10,996 nucleotides of DNA from an uncultured Candidatus Saccharibacteria bacterium. Lineage in GTDB: Bacteria > Patescibacteriota > Saccharimonadia > Saccharimonadales > Saccharimonadaceae. The notes beneath the pieces are model-generated. The model saw nothing but the letters and a program-made list of their open reading frames with translations. It was not told the origin of the DNA and searched no databases. Location: positions 1 through 10,996 of the forward strand of contig CAMEGH010000015.1 of assembly GCA_945916045.1 (NCBI GenBank), written 5' to 3'. The stretch's first letter is position 1, and each line of letters opens with the position of its first letter. The position numbers and the translations under genes are program-made. Shown one piece after another: positions 1-5,382 of the stretch.

Positions 1-51
1 ACTCTCCGAGATTTCTTTACAGATAGCATATATCGCTACTATAACAGACAT
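1..51 (-). CDS. 5' fragment of a possible glycosyltransferase-like protein
   Basis: The minus strand has an ATG at 51-49 followed by 16 open codons running off the window edge. The visible peptide begins MSVIVAIYAICKEISES. A strand followed by IYAICKxE resembles the N-terminus of family-2 glycosyltransferase-like proteins, but 17 residues are too few for a firm family call. It lies 25 bases downstream of the 81-residue gene on the same strand, so the two could share a transcript. No clear SD precedes it. The fragment may be a chance opening; the neighbouring sequence beyond the window would settle this. Confidence 0.4.
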   Translation of the reverse strand, partial: MSVIVAIYAICKEISES

Positions 52-76
52 GCTGGCAAAAAATGTTCAGTATTTA

Positions 77-322
77 TTATTCAACAATTGGTAATTCTTC
101 GGGCTGTTTGCCGAGTATGTGTGCAAGTTTTTCTATTTTTTGGAACTTACAATACTTTATTGGGGTGTCAGACATGTTATAGATGCGATAGTAATGGTCG
201 TACTGTATTGTTTCACCGCGAAAGTTTTTCGCACTCGTCGGTTCGTCTATTCGTCGGATATACCAATGGTCGGAGTGGTCAGCTAAAATACGTTTAATTT
301 TTGCGTAATGATTAAAGGCCAT
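77..322 (-). CDS. Hypothetical 81-residue protein
   Basis: I do not recognise this protein. It is 81 residues, ends in TAA, and is rich in Tyr, His, Lys and Ile, with no signal peptide or membrane helix. The C-terminal third (FQKIEKLAHILGKQPEELPI) looks like a short amphipathic helix followed by a turn. The start is supported by a TATACT -10 box ending 7 bases before the ATG, which would give a leaderless mRNA, the style of many genes here. The opposite strand also has a 69-codon opening in this stretch, but without a comparable start signal. The gene is AT-richer than the hydrolase gene transcribed away from it. Confidence 0.65.
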   Translation of the reverse strand: MAFNHYAKIKRILADHSDHWYIRRIDEPTSAKNFRGETIQYDHYYRIYNMSDTPIKYCKFQKIEKLAHILGKQPEELPIVE

Positions 323-335
323 GATAGAAAGTATA
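323..335 (-). promoter_or_regulatory. -10 box for the 81-residue gene, leaderless type
   Basis: TATACT is read on the minus strand at 335-330, followed by 7 bases and the ATG. The 12-mer GCGCTATACTTT around it recurs upstream of the minus-strand gene starting at 3149, suggesting a shared promoter form. Confidence 0.6.
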
Positions 336-366
336 GCGCAGTATGGAAAAATTAACGAAAAGGGTA

Positions 367-395
367 TTGCTTTTTAATTAAATTTATGTTACTAT
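367..395 (+). promoter_or_regulatory. Sigma70-type promoter of the secreted hydrolase gene
   Basis: TTGCTT (367-372), a 17-base spacer, and TACTAT (390-395). Transcription would start near 402, giving an untranslated leader of about 80 bases. This is one of only two promoters in the window with a convincing -35, an optimal spacer and a long leader. Confidence 0.65.
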
Positions 396-435
396 AAGTA
401 ACGGCTTATTGTTTTTATAACCATAAGCTCGAGAC

Positions 436-457
436 CTCTGAAGCGCCCGCTTTAGAG
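436..457 (+). other. Leader hairpin upstream of the secreted hydrolase gene
   Basis: CTCTGAAGC and GCTTTAGAG form a 9-pair stem (one G-U) around a GCCC loop inside the predicted 5' leader. It lies 15 bases upstream of the SD site, leaving the ribosome site free. A stabilising or regulatory role is inferred. Confidence 0.5.
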
Positions 458-484
458 TGAAGTTTACAATTTAGGAGGAGTCAG

Positions 485-1546
485 ATGACTCTTGTTCGAA
501 AGTATACCGCCGCATTGTTTGGCGCCCTGATGGCGTTGGTGATGATGCTTGGAGTGGCTGCACCCGCTGCCGCTTCGCCGTTCGACAACCTGGTCGAACG
601 TGGTGTCGTGACCGATGTTACGCGCGCCGAAAACGACCGCGACTGGTACCCGGATCAGCCGGACACCCCCGTGGTGTTCGTGCCGGGAACCGGTGACGAC
701 GGCTTCGAAAATCGCACGGCCGGCCACGCTGGCACGCGCGATGCGTATGCCATCAACTACCCGGAATCTTTCGGGGTGTTTGTGACTGGCAATCACGAAG
801 GTTCGCGCTTCACGGCGCCCACCTACGATGAATCGGCCGCGATCGGCACTGCCGCAACCGTGGAGACCTTCCGCGAAATCCGCGGTGGCGACGATCCGTA
901 CGAAGGGCCGGTGATCTACAACGGCTACTCCCAGGGATCAGAAATCCTGGGAAATGCCGCCGAACAGGCCTACGCTGACGGGTTGCTGACTGCGCAGGAT
1001 GACATCCGTTTGGATTCCGATCCGAGCGGTCCGTGGGCGATCGAAACGCGGCTGGAGGGAACTCCGGTTGAGCCGATCGCTGCGGCACTTGGTGTCACGA
1101 CTGACGGTCGCGATCCGGCCGATACGGGCGAAGAGGCGCGTGTCACTTCGGTGATTCGCACCAGCGATCCGGTGTCGAACTTCCAGTGGCAGAACGACAA
1201 GCCGGTGGAGTCCGTTGCCGTTAACGTTGCGGGATTTGCAATGGTGCACAGCGGTGCTTCGGAGCAGAATTTCGACAATGCTATGGAAGGCGATACGTGG
1301 GAAACCGCAGATCGCTATCGGTCGGTGGAAGGCAACACCGAGTATGTCGTGATCGAAGATGATCACCCGTTCACTCTGGTGGAAACCGAGGCACTCAACA
1401 CGGTCGGCATCACGCCGCCCGCAGAGTACACCGATTGGCGCAACGATTTCTACAACGAGCATGTCTTCGAAATGAGCATGCCCAGTGTGGAAAATTCCGC
1501 CGTCGCCGTCGAGCAGGTGCAGCCTGAACTGGCGCCCGCCGCCTAG
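485..1546 (+). CDS. Secreted alpha/beta-hydrolase, PE-PPE/cutinase-like serine esterase
   Basis: This is a 353-residue secreted protein. Residues 1-30 are a Sec signal peptide: basic start (R5, K6), a hydrophobic run, then APAAA before S31. The mature part has the layout of the PE-PPE/cutinase-like alpha/beta-hydrolases of actinobacteria: a strand ending FVPGTG (65-70), a NYPESFG segment (91-97), and the nucleophile elbow GYSQGS (147-152). The likely triad is Ser149, Asp228 in TSDPVSNF and His294 in DDHPF. The family cleaves acyl esters; the substrate here is unknown and could be lipid, mycolate or cutin-like ester outside the cell. The C-terminal 25 residues are Val/Ala/Pro/Glu-rich and look like an unstructured tail. 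The start follows a strong SD (TAGGAGGAG). The gene is much GC-richer than its neighbours (78 of 120 bases at 601-720 versus 55 of 120 at 1921-2040), pointing to transfer, plausibly from an actinobacterial host. Confidence 0.85.
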   Translation: MTLVRKYTAALFGALMALVMMLGVAAPAAASPFDNLVERGVVTDVTRAENDRDWYPDQPDTPVVFVPGTGDDGFENRTAGHAGTRDAYAINYPESFGVFVTGNHEGSRFTAPTYDESAAIGTAATVETFREIRGGDDPYEGPVIYNGYSQGSEILGNAAEQAYADGLLTAQDDIRLDSDPSGPWAIETRLEGTPVEPIAAALGVTTDGRDPADTGEEARVTSVIRTSDPVSNFQWQNDKPVESVAVNVAGFAMVHSGASEQNFDNAMEGDTWETADRYRSVEGNTEYVVIEDDHPFTLVETEALNTVGITPPAEYTDWRNDFYNEHVFEMSMPSVENSAVAVEQVQPELAPAA

Positions 1547-1568
1547 CCTCCTTCAAGCTTCCAGGTCT

Positions 1569-1625
1569 CAGCCCTGTTGCAACGCTATCAGTTAGATAGT
1601 AGTCGCAGCGGGGTTGTTTCTTTTT
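1569..1625 (+). terminator. Intrinsic terminator after the hydrolase gene
   Basis: A 12-pair stem with several G-U pairs (CAGCCCTGTTGC at 1569-1580 with GCAGCGGGGTTG at 1605-1616) encloses a second small stem (CTATC/GATAG) and is followed by TTTCTTTTT. It isolates the hydrolase from the next gene, whose -10 begins 18 bases later. Confidence 0.65.
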
Positions 1626-1642
1626 GTGGGATTTTTGCGTGG

Positions 1643-1654
1643 TATACTTGGGAT
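1643..1654 (+). promoter_or_regulatory. Extended -10 promoter, leaderless type
   Basis: TGG then TATACT (1643-1648), followed by 6 bases and the ATG at 1655. This fixes the start of the small membrane protein. A longer in-frame reading from 1577 would begin inside the terminator and is unlikely. Confidence 0.65.
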
Positions 1655-1855
1655 ATGAACAAATTGACTCGACTTATTTTTACCATCGCCGCAATTATTG
1701 TGAGCGTATGGCTAATTGCGCTGCTTTTTCGCGTGGCAGCCTGGATTATTAACGGGCTGCTGTATGTGGCCGCGATTGTGGTGATTGTTGGGCTGGTGAT
1801 GGCGTATATTCAGCGCCAAAAACCGCAATCATCCGCCAAAATTGACGACAAATAG
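1655..1855 (+). CDS. Small two-helix membrane protein
   Basis: 66 residues with two predicted transmembrane helices (about 8-25 and 31-51) joined by a short turn containing Arg26, and a polar tail rich in Gln, Lys and Asp. No family is recognised. The short loop and basic N-terminus suggest a helical hairpin in the cytoplasmic membrane. The ATG is 6 bases after a TATACT box, so the mRNA is probably leaderless. The stop is a tandem TAG TAG. It sits 60 bases before an anchored I78-like protein on the same strand, so the two may be transcribed together. Its role is unknown. Confidence 0.7.
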   Translation: MNKLTRLIFTIAAIIVSVWLIALLFRVAAWIINGLLYVAAIVVIVGLVMAYIQRQKPQSSAKIDDK

Positions 1856-1915
1856 TAGCAGTTACGCCAAAATCACTGCGCTTAAACTACCTAACGTACG
1901 AAAGGAAACGACACA

Positions 1916-2371
1916 ATGACAAAACAACGATGGGCCGTATTGATAGGAGTAGTTGCAGTAGGAGTTGCGTTGCTGATTGCCGCAGCGTTGTTTATTGTGC
2001 AACGTAGAACTGCCGCTGAAGTAACTGATTTTGATTCGTGTGTTGCCGCGGAAGGCACCGTAATGGAAAGCTACCCCGAACAATGCCGCCATGACGGCGA
2101 AACGTATGTAAACGAAGCGCAGCAAAATGATGAAGATGTGGTTTCTAGTGAAGGTGCCGATGACTATATTGGCCTGACAGAAGAAGAAGCGCTCGAAAAA
2201 GCGCGTAACGAAGGTGTGACGGCGCGCGTGGTTGAGCGCGACGGCGAATCGCTGCCAGTAACGATGGATTTGCACTTTGGGCGACATAATTTTTCGGTGC
2301 GCGATGGCGAAGTCTATAATGTAGAAGTTGAGGGCGAAGGAGCGAATTTACCTTCGACTGACGAAGAGTAA
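1916..2371 (+). CDS. Membrane-anchored protein with Cys motif and I78-inhibitor-like domain
   Basis: 151 residues. Residues 6-28 form one membrane anchor or uncleaved signal helix, so the rest is probably outside the membrane. Residues 38-66 hold a two-Cys module (FDSC to EQC, Cys42 and Cys57) of a kind seen in many small exported proteins of CPR bacteria and archaea; the cysteines could form a disulfide. Residues 84-140 (YIGLTEEEALEKA, then ARVVERDG and PVTMDLHFGRHNFSV) match the pattern of the peptidase inhibitor I78 family, whose core is VTMDxxxxRxN followed by a strand. I78 members inhibit serine proteases, but many I78-like domains are of unknown function. The start is supported by AAAGGA 9 bases before the ATG. 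The C-terminus is acidic. It abuts the next gene with no gap. Confidence 0.75.
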   Translation: MTKQRWAVLIGVVAVGVALLIAAALFIVQRRTAAEVTDFDSCVAAEGTVMESYPEQCRHDGETYVNEAQQNDEDVVSSEGADDYIGLTEEEALEKARNEGVTARVVERDGESLPVTMDLHFGRHNFSVRDGEVYNVEVEGEGANLPSTDEE

Positions 2372-2833
2372 ATGGCGCGAACCACCACAAAAAGGCCGCC
2401 CAAAAATCACACCGCTGCCGAATTTGGGCTGGAGCCGCTGGCCAGCGACACCGATTTATTCCGTTGGTTTTTGCTGTGCTTGCTTTTTGGAAAACCGATT
2501 CGTTCGGAGAGCGCTATTAAAACGTGGCAATTATTTATCGACTCCATGCTTGATACGCCGTGGGCAATTGCCGACGAATCCGAGTCGTATCTGGTAATGA
2601 CGCTGCACGATGGTGGTTACACGCGCTACCAGCACGTTACGGCCAGTACGCTCAAAAAGTGCATGGACCGGCTAATTCGCGAATACGAAGGGTCGCTTTT
2701 GCTAATGCTTGAAAGCAGCCAAAACGAAGAAGAATTTTCCAAACGTTTGCAAAAATTGCACGGCGTTGGGCCAAAAGTTGCCGAAATTTTTATGCGCGAA
2801 ACCGAGGAGCATTTTGCGCAGCGGGTGGAATAA
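2372..2833 (+). CDS. Small helix-hairpin-helix protein, DNA-glycosylase-like
   Basis: 153 residues. The ATG directly follows the TAA of the preceding gene, so translation is probably coupled. After a basic N-terminus, residues 27-43 (TDLFRWFLLCLLFGKPI) and the following helices recall the all-alpha core of endonuclease III-type proteins. Residues 129-140 (LHGVGPKVAEIF) are a good helix-hairpin-helix. The Lys of the canonical LPGVGRKTA motif is kept (Lys135). The protein stops about where the catalytic Asp would come and has no iron-sulfur cysteines. It may therefore be a DNA-binding or AP-site protein rather than a full glycosylase. Its stop is only 4 bases from the stop of the convergent minus-strand gene. 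Confidence 0.6.
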   Translation: MARTTTKRPPKNHTAAEFGLEPLASDTDLFRWFLLCLLFGKPIRSESAIKTWQLFIDSMLDTPWAIADESESYLVMTLHDGGYTRYQHVTASTLKKCMDRLIREYEGSLLLMLESSQNEEEFSKRLQKLHGVGPKVAEIFMRETEEHFAQRVE

Positions 2834-2837
2834 TCCG

Positions 2838-3149
2838 CTATTTTTGCGAAGGCGCGCGTTTGCGCAAAATCCCCTGCACCGACAGACTCACCGCTTTGTC
2901 TGTCCGGTGAATACAGCCAATCCAGCAGCATGGCCGGCGTTTGCCTTCGCGGAGTTCTTCTTCGGCGCGGCGCACGTGTTCGTCGCGGGTGGATTGTTTT
3001 TTGGGCGCACTCAGCCAGCAAATCCATTCGTTGCGCATGAGTGGCGTTAAGCTTTCCCATATTTTTGCGAGGTCATCATTTGTCAAAAGTAACTTGGTAA
3101 AATCAGCTGGAATCGTGTCGTGAATTGTGCCCGCGGCGAACGTTTTCAT
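2838..3149 (-). CDS. YdeI/OmpD-associated family protein
   Basis: 103 residues matching the C-terminal domain of the bacteriocin-protection YdeI/OmpD-associated family. Diagnostic segments are TIPADFTKLLL (12-22), WESLTPLMRNEWICWL (31-46), an Arg/Glu-rich helix (RRAEEELREGK, 60-70), and RRPCCWIGC (71-79). The usual N-terminal DUF1801-like domain is absent; stand-alone versions are common. The biochemical function is unsettled; in enterobacteria YdeI has been tied to stress and antimicrobial peptide resistance. The ATG lies 6 bases after a TATACT box on the minus strand, so the message is probably leaderless. It is divergent from the methyltransferase at 3184 and convergent with the HhH gene. 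Confidence 0.85.
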   Translation of the reverse strand: MKTFAAGTIHDTIPADFTKLLLTNDDLAKIWESLTPLMRNEWICWLSAPKKQSTRDEHVRRAEEELREGKRRPCCWIGCIHRTDKAVSLSVQGILRKRAPSQK

Positions 3150-3155
3150 ACATAA

Positions 3156-3175
3156 AGTATAGCGCGCTGTATAAT
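3156..3175. promoter_or_regulatory. Back-to-back divergent -10 boxes
   Basis: TATACT on the minus strand (3161-3156) serves the YdeI-like gene (6 bases to its ATG). TATAAT on the plus strand (3170-3175) serves the methyltransferase gene (8 bases to its ATG). Only 8 bases (GCGCGCTG) separate the two boxes. Confidence 0.65.
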
Positions 3176-3183
3176 AAAAAGAT

Positions 3184-3774
3184 ATGCAGCGCGTTGAAAA
3201 ACTCCTTTCCGACCAAGTTAGCCAGCAAGAGGTGCGGGTGATTTTGCGCGAACTTTTAAAAACCGCTGCCGTGCCGGGCGATGTGGTAGAATTTGGTTGC
3301 TATGTTGGCACGACAAGCGTATATTTGGCGCGGGAACTGCAAAATACGAGCAAGCAATTATTTTTGTACGATTCGTTTGCCGGCCTGCCAGAAAAGCGCC
3401 CAGAAGATAACAGCCCGGCGGGCGAACAATTTCAGCCTGGCGAACTGCACGCTACAAAAAAGGAGCTGATTCGCAACCTCAAACAAGCCAACGTGCCGCT
3501 GCCAAAAATCACCAAAGGCTGGTTTTGTGACATTACGCCCGAGCAGGTGCCGCCGCAGATTTCTTTTGCGTTTTTGGACGGCGATTATTACGATTCTGTG
3601 CGCGATCCGCTGAAATTAATCTGGCCTCGTTTGGCACCCGGCGCAATTGTAGTGGTGGACGATTACGCCAACGAAGCGCTACCCGGCGCGGCCAAAGCGG
3701 TGAATGAATGGACTAAAACGCACCCGGTGAAGCGGCTAAAAGTAGAGGCGTCGCTGGCGATTTTGGAAGTGTAA
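3184..3774 (+). CDS. TylF/macrocin-O-methyltransferase-like SAM methyltransferase
   Basis: 196 residues forming a class I SAM-dependent methyltransferase of the TylF type. Motif I is VVEFGCYVGTTSVYLA (34-49). YDSFAGLPE (62-70) is the family hallmark that follows the second strand. FLDGDYYDSV (130-139) and VVVDDYAN (156-163) carry acidic residues expected to bind the divalent metal that positions the hydroxyl substrate. TylF itself methylates a sugar hydroxyl in a macrolide; many genomic members act on glycans or unknown small molecules. The length is close to the catalytic core with no extra domain. The start follows a TATAAT box by 8 bases. It is monocistronic or read into the next gene, which has its own -10. 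The substrate is not evident from context. Confidence 0.8.
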   Translation: MQRVEKLLSDQVSQQEVRVILRELLKTAAVPGDVVEFGCYVGTTSVYLARELQNTSKQLFLYDSFAGLPEKRPEDNSPAGEQFQPGELHATKKELIRNLKQANVPLPKITKGWFCDITPEQVPPQISFAFLDGDYYDSVRDPLKLIWPRLAPGAIVVVDDYANEALPGAAKAVNEWTKTHPVKRLKVEASLAILEV

Positions 3775-3789
3775 CTTCCCAAGCTGTGC

Positions 3790-3801
3790 TACGATAACAC
3801 T
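3790..3801 (+). promoter_or_regulatory. Extended -10 promoter, leaderless type
   Basis: TGC then TACGAT (3790-3795) and 6 bases to the ATG at 3802. It is a weaker match than its neighbours but has the same spacing. Confidence 0.5.
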
Positions 3802-4374
3802 ATGAAATCCATTACTTTCGCTACCGGTAATCGGCGCAAAATTAACGAAGCAACCAGTGTGCTGACGCCGCTCGGCATTGCAATTGATCATCAGGCAGTT
3901 GCAATTGACGAAATCCAGCATCACAACCCGGCAGAAATTACCAAAGCCAAAGCTCGCGCGGCGTTTGCGCAAATTGGCGCGCCAGTAGTTGTGCAAGATA
4001 CCAGCTGGAGTATTCCGGCGCTGGGCGGCTTTCCGGGCGGATACATGAAGGATATTTCGGCGTGGTTTGTGGCGGAAGATTGGCTGGCGCTGATGAACCG
4101 GCACGAAAATAAGGCGATTTACTGCCACGAACATGTTGCTTATTTTGACGGCGAAACCGTGCAGCATTTTGAAGTGACGTATCGAGGCAGGTTTATAAAC
4201 GAAGCGCGTGGTCGAGTTGATGATGCGGAATCGTTCGAACAAACAGTAATATTATACGGCGATAAAACCATGGCCGAACAATTAGCCGAAGGCGGCGATG
4301 CATCAGCGGGTGAATCACCGGAGCATTGGCGTTTGTTTGGCGAATGGTTTGCGGGTCGCCAAAACGTTGAATAA
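3802..4374 (+). CDS. HAM1/ITPase-like non-canonical purine NTP pyrophosphatase, divergent
   Basis: 190 residues, the usual length for the family that hydrolyses dITP/XTP to monophosphates and keeps damaged purines out of nucleic acids. Family motifs seen are ITFATGNRRKINEA (4-17), AEITKAKARAAF (44-55, with Glu45) and VVVQDTSWSIPALGGFPGGY (62-81, with Asp66). The pattern is closer to the human/archaeal ITPase form than to E. coli RdgB. Oddities: the usual acidic VED is VQD (Gln65). The FGWDPxF loop that packs on the base is replaced by a SFEQTVIL segment, and the C-terminal SHR motif is not clear (SPEHWR). Substrate preference may therefore differ. The ATG follows a TACGAT box by 6 bases. Confidence 0.75.
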   Translation: MKSITFATGNRRKINEATSVLTPLGIAIDHQAVAIDEIQHHNPAEITKAKARAAFAQIGAPVVVQDTSWSIPALGGFPGGYMKDISAWFVAEDWLALMNRHENKAIYCHEHVAYFDGETVQHFEVTYRGRFINEARGRVDDAESFEQTVILYGDKTMAEQLAEGGDASAGESPEHWRLFGEWFAGRQNVE

Positions 4375-4389
4375 TGCGCATTTTTATGA

Positions 4390-4405
4390 TATAGTTACCA
4401 CTATT
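4390..4405 (+). promoter_or_regulatory. Extended -10 promoter of the lipoprotein gene
   Basis: TGA then TATAGT (4390-4395), with 10 bases to the ATG at 4406. This would leave a leader of at most a few bases. It begins 16 bases after the preceding stop codon. Confidence 0.5.
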
Positions 4406-5071
4406 ATGGGAAAGTACGAACAGCGATTACGTGAAAATTTAGCAACGTATCGTATTCCGCGTGCGGCGGTCGCGGCGGGAATGTCGATGGTGGCGCTAAC
4501 TGGATGCGCCAATGCGGAGCGCGAGCCGGCGCCAGTGACAATAGAATCAGAAGAAGGTTCGGCTACGATTGCGAGCCCAAATCCAACTCTTGGTGCTGCG
4601 CCAGAAATTAACCCAACGCGTGGCGCGACGGCTGAAGTTGAATCCCAGGCCGAGCTGCCCGATATCTACGAAAATAAGCCTGAAAACATGAGCCGCGGCG
4701 TGTGGTGTGGCGTGGTGGCGCTAAGAAAAGCCGCGCATGAACTGATGGATGAAAATACGCAAGGCACGTTTATTAGCCCGGAACAGTACTACATTTCGGT
4801 TGATCGTCACCCGATTCAAAATGGCGCAAAACATGTTTTTCAGGTGGAATATGTGCACGAAGCAAGCGATGATGTGTATTCTGTGCGCGGCCAAATGGCG
4901 ATTTCGTCGGGCGAAGAAACGCCGTTTGCGGCACTCGAGGATATTCGCGATGCCGGCGATGTTGATATCCACACCTTCCATGTGTGGAAAAACGGCAAAG
5001 AGGGCGGTTCGGTGTTTGAAGAAGAAAGAATTTGCGCGGTGGTGGAAGATTTTGCCACTCTAGAAAAGTAG
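4406..5071 (+). CDS. Predicted lipoprotein of unknown function
   Basis: 221 residues. An N-terminal hydrophobic stretch after Arg16/Arg19 ends in the lipobox ALTGC (30-34), so Cys34 should be lipidated and the protein anchored on the outer face of the membrane. Residues 35-95 are low-complexity, rich in Ala, Pro, Glu and Thr, and look like a flexible tether. Residues 96-221 appear folded, with one Cys near each end (Cys101 in VWCGVV, Cys210 in RICAVV) that could form a disulfide. I do not recognise the domain. The start at 4406 is preferred over a longer in-frame reading from 4298 because that would overlap the preceding gene and place the signal sequence internally, and because an extended -10 lies just upstream of 4406. 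Confidence 0.75.
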   Translation: MGKYEQRLRENLATYRIPRAAVAAGMSMVALTGCANAEREPAPVTIESEEGSATIASPNPTLGAAPEINPTRGATAEVESQAELPDIYENKPENMSRGVWCGVVALRKAAHELMDENTQGTFISPEQYYISVDRHPIQNGAKHVFQVEYVHEASDDVYSVRGQMAISSGEETPFAALEDIRDAGDVDIHTFHVWKNGKEGGSVFEEERICAVVEDFATLEK

Positions 5072-5087
5072 CGCCGCTACTGTTTTT
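5067..5087 (+). terminator. Weak intrinsic terminator at the lipoprotein stop codon
   Basis: AGTAGC, loop GCC, GCTACT, then GTTTTT. The stem includes the TAG stop codon. The stem is only 6 pairs, so termination may be partial. Read on the minus strand it is followed by only four T. Confidence 0.5.
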
Positions 5088-5350
5088 GCCTGAAAAGTCG
5101 GACGCTTACCCACAAAAGATGAGCTCGGGTCGTGTTCCTATCCGTCAGTTTGTGCCTCTTTAATAATTTTTTCGTAAGTGTCATCGCGATTTTGATCTGC
5201 AATAAAAAGAGCAGTAACTGATGGAGTTGTGCGTTTTCTGGCAATTCCAGGCTTTCCTCGCTCACTTTGGGCAAGTACTTCCAATTCCTGTAAGTTATGG
5301 TTAAAATGTCTGACCTCCGCAAAGATTTTCGCCGCGCGCAAGAAATTTTG
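5088..5350. other. 263-base stretch with little firm coding
   Basis: AT-rich relative to its neighbours and without a recognisable gene. The only sensible reading is the weak minus-strand ORF described separately. A minus-strand GGAGG at about 5318-5322 is not followed by an ATG, GTG or TTG at normal spacing in that reading frame. No repeat, tRNA or clear structured RNA was seen. Confidence 0.5.
5138..5341 (-). CDS. Possible small protein with TTG start, or gene remnant
   Basis: A 67-residue reading from TTG at 5341 to TAG. The peptide (for example VRHFNHNLQELEVLAQSE and ALFIADQNRDD) is mixed, helical-looking and without low-complexity artefacts, which is why I keep it. A longer opening starts at an ATG at 5389 but would run through the promoter and start of the gene on the other strand. 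The TTG lies 10 bases after a TATACT on the minus strand. That box is part of the palindrome TAGTATACTA, whose plus-strand copy serves the gene at 5383. No family is recognised and there is no SD. It could equally be a decayed gene or a chance opening. Confidence 0.3.
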   Translation of the reverse strand: MRAAKIFAEVRHFNHNLQELEVLAQSERGKPGIARKRTTPSVTALFIADQNRDDTYEKIIKEAQTDG

Positions 5351-5351
5351 T

Positions 5352-5377
5352 AGTATACTAAATCTCCACAGAGGAGG
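5352..5377 (+). promoter_or_regulatory. Symmetric -10 box and SD of the 169-residue gene
   Basis: TATACT (5354-5359) lies within the palindrome TAGTATACTA. GAGGAGG (5371-5377) is a full SD 5 bases before the ATG. Unlike most single genes here, this one has a short SD-bearing leader. Confidence 0.6.
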
Positions 5378-5382
5378 CCAAT

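Noticed and set aside
37..93. Plus-strand TACTAT followed by ATG at 50 and a 14-codon ORF
   Set aside because: The ORF is too short, has no SD, and lies antisense to the end of the 81-residue gene; the -35 spacing is poor (15 bases).
938..1462. 174-codon minus-strand opening opposite the hydrolase gene
   Set aside because: It is antisense to a gene with a signal peptide and catalytic motifs; such openings are common in GC-rich coding sequence. It has no start signal and a His/Arg-heavy shadow composition.
1577..1654. Upstream extension of the small membrane protein to an ATG at 1577
   Set aside because: It would begin inside the terminator of the preceding gene, and the TATACT box 6 bases before 1655 marks a better start.
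4298..4405. Upstream extension of the lipoprotein gene to an ATG at 4298
   Set aside because: It overlaps the end of the pyrophosphatase gene and would bury the signal sequence and lipobox inside the protein.
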